From assembly GCA_963669155.1 (NCBI GenBank), contig OZ022576.1, forward strand, positions 37,851,807-37,915,806: a DNA stretch of 64,000 bases, in the 5' to 3' direction. A model generated the notes under the pieces. The model saw only the letters and a list, made by a program, of their open reading frames with translations, did not search any database and was not told the origin of the DNA. Source of the stretch: Arbacia lixula (taxonomy: Eukaryota; Echinodermata; Echinoidea; Arbacioida; Arbaciidae). The stretch's first letter is position 1. Each line of letters begins with the position of its first letter. The translations under genes and the position numbers were made by a program. Below are positions 50,301 to 57,235 of the stretch, one piece after another.

Positions 50301-53300
50301 GGAAAGGGTTACAGTGACAGAGCTGGCTGAAGGGCAAAAAGGAGAGAAATTACATAGATGCATATAAAAAAATAAAAATGAATGGAAACTAACATGATAG
50401 CATCTCATTTTATTGCTGTACTTCACCACGGGTGTAAATTCATGTTTAAGTTTATGCTTTGACCTATAAAGGCACGCTGCGTGCGATGTGAATTATTATT
50501 AAGCCAGGATCCATTGACGTGTTTAAAGCAATGTCTGGGCTATTGGCCACTGTACACCTTTTAAGCGTTCAGCTTCGATGACAAAGTAGGGTTTATAACA
50601 AATATGCAGTAATTGCTAAATAAGTTCGGATGCTTGTAATCTTAACTTTGATAGCTTTAATGTTTCCTGCTCAAATTATGCATCAGTCTTGGGCCTTTCA
50701 CGAGACCAAAGAGTTCAGATCTTAACTTCTCTAACAATCACAGAAAACCCAGGTTCCATCTTTTCTACTTGAAGACTAACCGCCTTGTGGTATGGGTGGT
50801 AGGTTGGTTGTTGGGGGAGTCAAGCACGTGACGTCATCATTGTTAGTGGTCGCAGACACGGTGTAAGAATCGAAGGCACATCGGTACTGGTTGCTACCAC
50901 TAAGAGACGGAAGCTGCTGTACAGTGATGGTGATCTGTAGTGGAAATGTGACGTTTATTGAATTGAAAGTGCACTAAATTTACACGTGTGTGCTACATGT
51001 ATGATGCCTGTAATATGAACACCGCGTCACTCCTTTTATATCGGTACTACACGCAGACTTCTCTCATTGTTGGTATTTTCGGTTATTAGTTCGTGCCCAT
51101 GTGGGCACTCTCACATACATGATAACAGTTCATAGCCAAAAGTTACTGATCGGTAAATTCCGATCTGGGAAAGGAGTTTTCTAATCGAAATGTACCTGTC
51201 TTGCATTTTGATTATGAATGAAAAATATGTACTGTTTGTAAAAGACTATATACGCAACATTCTAGTGCCATTTCTAGGCAAGTAAAAGAAGGTGTCTGTA
51301 ATTTCCCAAAATTGATGATGGAAGAGGTCAATATTTGTTTGCAAAACACCAATTAATACTAAATCAGTGTACTTGGATGATATCCGAAGCGCAAAGTAAA
51401 TCACTGACTTGCTGTTCGGTCTCCTCATATGGAATTTCGTTTCCTGGTTGAACATCTGAGATGCCGGCACACTGCAAGGCGTTGTAGGGGAGCCAACGGG
51501 TAGACTCACTGGCTAGAAGACACTCCTCATATTGTGTACACCTTGAGTAGCAGAAGACGAAGAAGGAAGGATCAAGGGTATGGCAGCATCATGAACCCTT
51601 CCACAGATCAAACGAAACCTACGGTCTATGCACTGATGCCTGATTTATAATTTAAAACTAAATATAGGCCTAACAAGGTCATTGTCAATGTGAGAGAAAG
51701 GTTCTCTCACTGCGCCTATGAAAACAGTTTGGTCACAATTAAGGTGCAAATCCTTCATGAGAAATCTGAAACAGGCAAATCAAAACCTTAACGTATACAA
51801 CGATGTACTGACGGACAAACGGACGGACAAACGGAATGTAGATTGGTATGTCACTGTATGTGCTAGGATGACACAATAAATGCTACTGAAAATACCTTTA
51901 CTAACTTTCTTGTAACATGAGGGCCATTCTCATTGGACTTAAAAAATCGAGAAGTTAGAAAAATCGCGAAGTTAGGGTAAAAGTTGCCTAGCAACCGTGC
52001 CAACAGCCGTCCGAAACTTCGCTTGAAACTTCGCAAGTCAGAGCGCGATTTTTATAACTTCGCGATTTTTTGTAATGAGAATGACCCTATGGTAATATTA
52101 TGCGTTAACGACACGGGAATGTGTAAATCAAGATTTTATTTCAACATGGAAATTGAAAAGGTCTACCTCGCTTCCAGTGTACACCAGCCACAGTATGGAT
52201 CCCCGTCATTTTCGCCGTTATCACCAATACAGGCATCACACGTCTGGTACTGACTGCAGTTCACCAAGGATAATTTCACCAACTGCGAGAGAGAGGGGTC
52301 TCGACATTGTCAAGCCAAGCCAACACGAAAATCTTTTGTATTCACGTTAATCGTGCATTGCTAATGCAAAATAAGATTGTATTAACTTGAGTTGGAAGCA
52401 ATGTAACAGATTATTTTTCCCATTACAGTTTGTCGAATCCACAGACAGTGAGTGTATGTTTGCATTTCTCCGCCCTGATAGGCCTATAATCTTGTCATAG
52501 AAAAAAAAAAACACCTTCATGATGTAAATGCAATTGTCAATTCTTATGAGGTGTACATTTTACGATATCACATATTTTTGGACAATCTTTTCAACATGTT
52601 TTACGCTAGTTATCAAAATGGTGAACTCGATGACAAAAATAGCGAGCTTTCGTTTTGAGGAGGGACGGGCTCCAGAACGGTAATCCGATACGAAGATCGA
52701 TCTGCGCATGCGCCACCCTCGGCCTCGCTATCCGCGCGGACGTGAATTTTGAGATTTTTTGTTCTCGACGAGTTGCGGACAGCAGCCAATCAGCGCCCGT
52801 ACAGATGATGTCATTGCAAATCGCACGTGCACCCGGGTCGGGGGGTGTCAGGGGGTCAGATGACGTCCCACGCACCGCCGTTCGCGTTATTTTGCGAAAG
52901 CGCCTGTGACTCCCGCGGACGGACGACTAGAACAGATTGCTCTTTTCCGTCCGCGGGGCTATAACGAAAGCTCCCTATTGTTGACAGTACGCACATAAGA
53001 TGGGGATCATAGGGCAGCGGGTCACATACCTGTGATCCGCTATCATCACTTGTTGCAAGGGTGAGTTGTTTATTCTCTTCATCGAGGAAGATGTCGCGGA
53101 GAAGAGATCCTCCTCCGAGGGGGATCATTTCATATTCAGACGCAAACGTTGCATTTATAATATGAATCTGTGATAACATGGATAAAAAGAACGCACTGAC
53201 AAATTATCATAGGTTTTAAAGGTAATTCATTTAAATAAAAGTTGGACTAAATAAAAGCAAACATAATTACATCAATCGATTAAACGTTTAGGAAAAAATA

Positions 53301-54452
53301 CAGCAAATTAGAAAATGAAATGGAATGTTTGAGAGTAAAGGTCATGTAACCATCGTGACAAACATTATTAAGGGACCGATACAGTATCCCATGCGTCGCG
53401 TGTTGCACAGGGCAATTTAAAGGCGCATATTTCCTTAAAATGGTTACATAACATTATTAGGCTCATGACCATGGTTGCGAGAGCGTCTGCAATATGAGTC
53501 AGTTTGTTTCTGAGTATGAAAATCATTCTTCTTGTAAAAACGTTTTTATGATGTGTGTCACAAAGAATGTTGCGTTTGTTCTTAGTCTGACTTCATCATT
53601 CATCACTGATGTTTCCTTTTTGGAAATGTTCTTTACGTACCAAGAATCCAAGTGTCTATGTGAATGTATATGTTTATTAGGCTTATGTACCAATTAAACT
53701 TGCTACATTTCATGACTAAAATTTTGCTTTACAGAGATAAGAAAGTTATAAGCGTATTCTTAATAGAGGTGTTATCGAGATGACAAAATGTCTGAAGGAA
53801 TTATATGCATTTCTATTTAGATATTACCTTGTAAAGATCACCATCCTGTGTCCCGACTACAGCAACCGTGTGTTCCCTGCCTCGTGTGGTGATGATGGAG
53901 GTTACCGTGGTAGCCGGGAGAGTGAGGAGGGGAGCTCCCTGAACGGGTGTCATACCAGCAGCGTACCTATAGAAAATACTACCGCTCCCTACAAGTGAAG
54001 CTGTACACAGGTAGCCATCATCTGGTGGTTGGTAACCAGATGGGGCTCCCACCTATGAAAGAATACAATTACGATGTGTTACAAAGTATACAGTAATTAT
54101 CATGGGCTGTCCTACCTGATTACAGATTCAGTTCAGTTCAGTTCACTTCACTTCACTTTATTTTAGCCCGGTGACCCACCTCAGCCAAAGGCTGTTTTTC
54201 AGGGGGCCGTGCATGATAAAAACATAACACATCACACATTTGAACATAAAAACATTCTCAAAAGAACATACTAAAATATACAAACAAAACAAACACATTA
54301 CATACCTAATACTTAATTTACAAGAAGGAAAAGCAAAGCAAAAAAGATATCTTGAAGAGAGAGAAAGACTACTTTTGTTCTATCATTAATACATGTGATT
54401 CTAGATTACACAATTTAGTCATGTCTGTGGTAGCGAAGCCAGGGGATGTGTG

Positions 54453-54497
<45 letters not shown>

Positions 54498-54662
54498 TTG
54501 CATTGCTACTAAAAAGGGTAAATGAGGGTATCATTTACAAAAATGGGAACATTATAAAGTAAATGTAAGGTGATTAATTGTATTTTGTTGGGATTACAGG
54601 GTTTCGTTAATTATTTCTTTGGTATTTAGTCGATTGTGACAGCTTTCTATATTTGCTATTCA

Positions 54663-54695
<33 letters not shown>

Positions 54696-57201
54696 TTTAG
54701 CTTAACTCGAAATGAGCAGAGGTACAGGAACGGGTGTGTGAGGAATGTGTGTGACGGGGTGATCAGTGGGATGGGGGGGGGGGGAGTGGGTTTGACGTCA
54801 GTAGCATGTCTTTATTTCCTTTTTATCTTTTTGTTAACCTCCATTATTTCATGGAATCAGGGCTTTGAATATACAGTTTTGTTTATGCATCTTAGTCAAT
54901 AATTTTTAATTTACCTAATTTTATTTAAAAATGTTATTGATATATTTTTTGTTTATAAATACTAAGTTAACATTTGAAATATTTTTGTGTCGTATATTCA
55001 ACTGTAAATGTTTTTTGCATATTTGGAGGAATAAAAATCACTTAAATAAAAAAAAAAAGTGTGTGTGTGTGTTGTGTGCATGTGTGTGTGTGTGTGCATG
55101 TGTTTGTGTGTGTGTGGATGGTGGAAACAGAGGGATTTAACTCTTATGGGCAAAGTGCATCTACTAAAAACTTATGCCTTATCGAAATTGAATTATGTCT
55201 CATCTCTTATATTAGTCCCCAAGTGGGTATATGTGGAAGTGGAAAAACTATCTTTTGAATTTTTATGGGGAGGAAATGATCGAGTAAAAAGAAATATTAT
55301 GTATCAGGATTACGACTATGGGGGTATGAAGATGACTAACTTTACGCTATTTGTTAAAACACAACGTGTAATGTGGTTGAAACGGTTAATATATGGAGAA
55401 AAAGAAATGGGCTGGAAGTTACTTTTTGACTACTGTTGCAAATCAGTAGGAGGAAGACTTATCTTTTTATGCGACTATGAGATATCCAAACTAGAATTAA
55501 ACATTCCGCGGTTTTATTCAGAGATTTTGAAAGCTTGGCAGGATTTGAAGGAAGTGCGACAAGGAAAAGGGAAAGTTTTGAATCCAATAATTTTTAATAA
55601 TAGGAACATATGCCTAAAAGGTAAGATGATATTTAATAATAATTTATATGATAAGGAAATTTACTTCATTAAGGATTTAGTGTTTCAAGGACTCATGAGA
55701 CCAGTGGAACATTTTCAGAACTTGGAGATTAACTGTGACGATTTACTTTTAATTAATGATATATTTAAAGTGATACAAGAAGTTTTAAAAGATGACACGG
55801 TTGTGGTTAAATTTCACGAGGTTGATATAGCGAATTTTGATATAGGATTAAATATTTCCGAACAAAACGTAATGTTTAGAGACATAAAATCCAGAAAGGT
55901 ATATGATTACTTGGTTAAAGAATTAAGAAAATTATTTGTATTGCAGATTAGTGATAACCAAACTGTTTTCCAGTTTACTGAAAAGCAAATTACGGAGACA
56001 TATAGTGGTTTGAGAAGCATGACTCTCATTAGGAAACACAGGGAATTCCAATATAAATTATTACATAGAGCTATATATACGAAAGAGCAGCTCTCAAAAT
56101 TTGGTTTTGTAACAGATAATCTGTGCTCGTTTTGTCACCAGGAAGTTGAGACATATATCCATGTGTTTTTAAACTGCCCAAAAGTTAAGGAAGTCTGGCA
56201 AATTGTGATTCAGTTGTTTGAATTAACAGAAGTTGCAACTTTGGATGGAAGGATATATTCGTCGGTCTTCCGGGTAAATCTATAAGAATAAAATTTGTTA
56301 ATACGCTGATAGTTATGGTAAAATATATTATATTTAAATCTAGAACAGGATCTACTCTTCCCTCATCAAGGAAAATACAACGGGATATTTTGAACTATAG
56401 AGAGGAGGAAAAGAAATTGGCAATTAAAAGGGTTAAATTGGGACTACATTTGCAAAAGTGGGAATATATTGACAGGGTAATTTAATAGACTATGTAGGTT
56501 GTTTTATGTAATAACATGTATAATTATTTACAACAACAAAATAACGGGAAAGGTTAGTTTAATAGACACTATAAGATATTTATGTAACATATGATTATTT
56601 ACACAAATATAATTGGAAAGGTTATATGATACTGCTTTGGTAGGTTATGGAAAGATTTTTTTTTAAACTATGACAGTTGTGAACGCGGGAGTAAAGAGGG
56701 GAGCGTGAGCAGGTTGGGGAAGGTAAGGGTGGGGGTTGAGGTGGAGGGTTAAAAGGAAGGGGGTATACATGTAGAAGTTAGTTTTTTTTTTTTTTTTTTT
56801 TTTTTTTTGGGGGGGTGGGTATATAGCGAATTTAAGGGAAGGGTAGTTTAAGCGGTTCTGTATATGGTTGGGGTGGGTTGGTGTCAGGGGCTTGGGGGGG
56901 GGGGTGGCTGTCCAGATGGGAGTTAAGAATGGCTAGGACTAATTTTAGGGGTGTATTATAGGTTGGGGGATTAGTGGACTTGTTTATTTAAAACTTGATT
57001 CCGGAAGCTATTCGTTCAGTTTATTTGATTAAACATCGTTACATGATTATAACAATTGAGTAATTATGTTTAATATTCTCAGCTATTTTATTGTAATTAA
57101 TTTGTACTTACAAATGCATATATATATATATAATTTGTATTATGGAATCAGAATAAAGATCATTGAAAAAAAAAGTGTGTGTGTTTGTGTGTGTGTGTGT
57201 G

Positions 57202-57235
<34 letters not shown>

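Noticed and set aside
55059-55130. Start of the 408-codon open frame as a real N-terminus
   Set aside because: The first part is translated (TG)n microsatellite. The LINE protein homology begins later, so the ATG is accidental.
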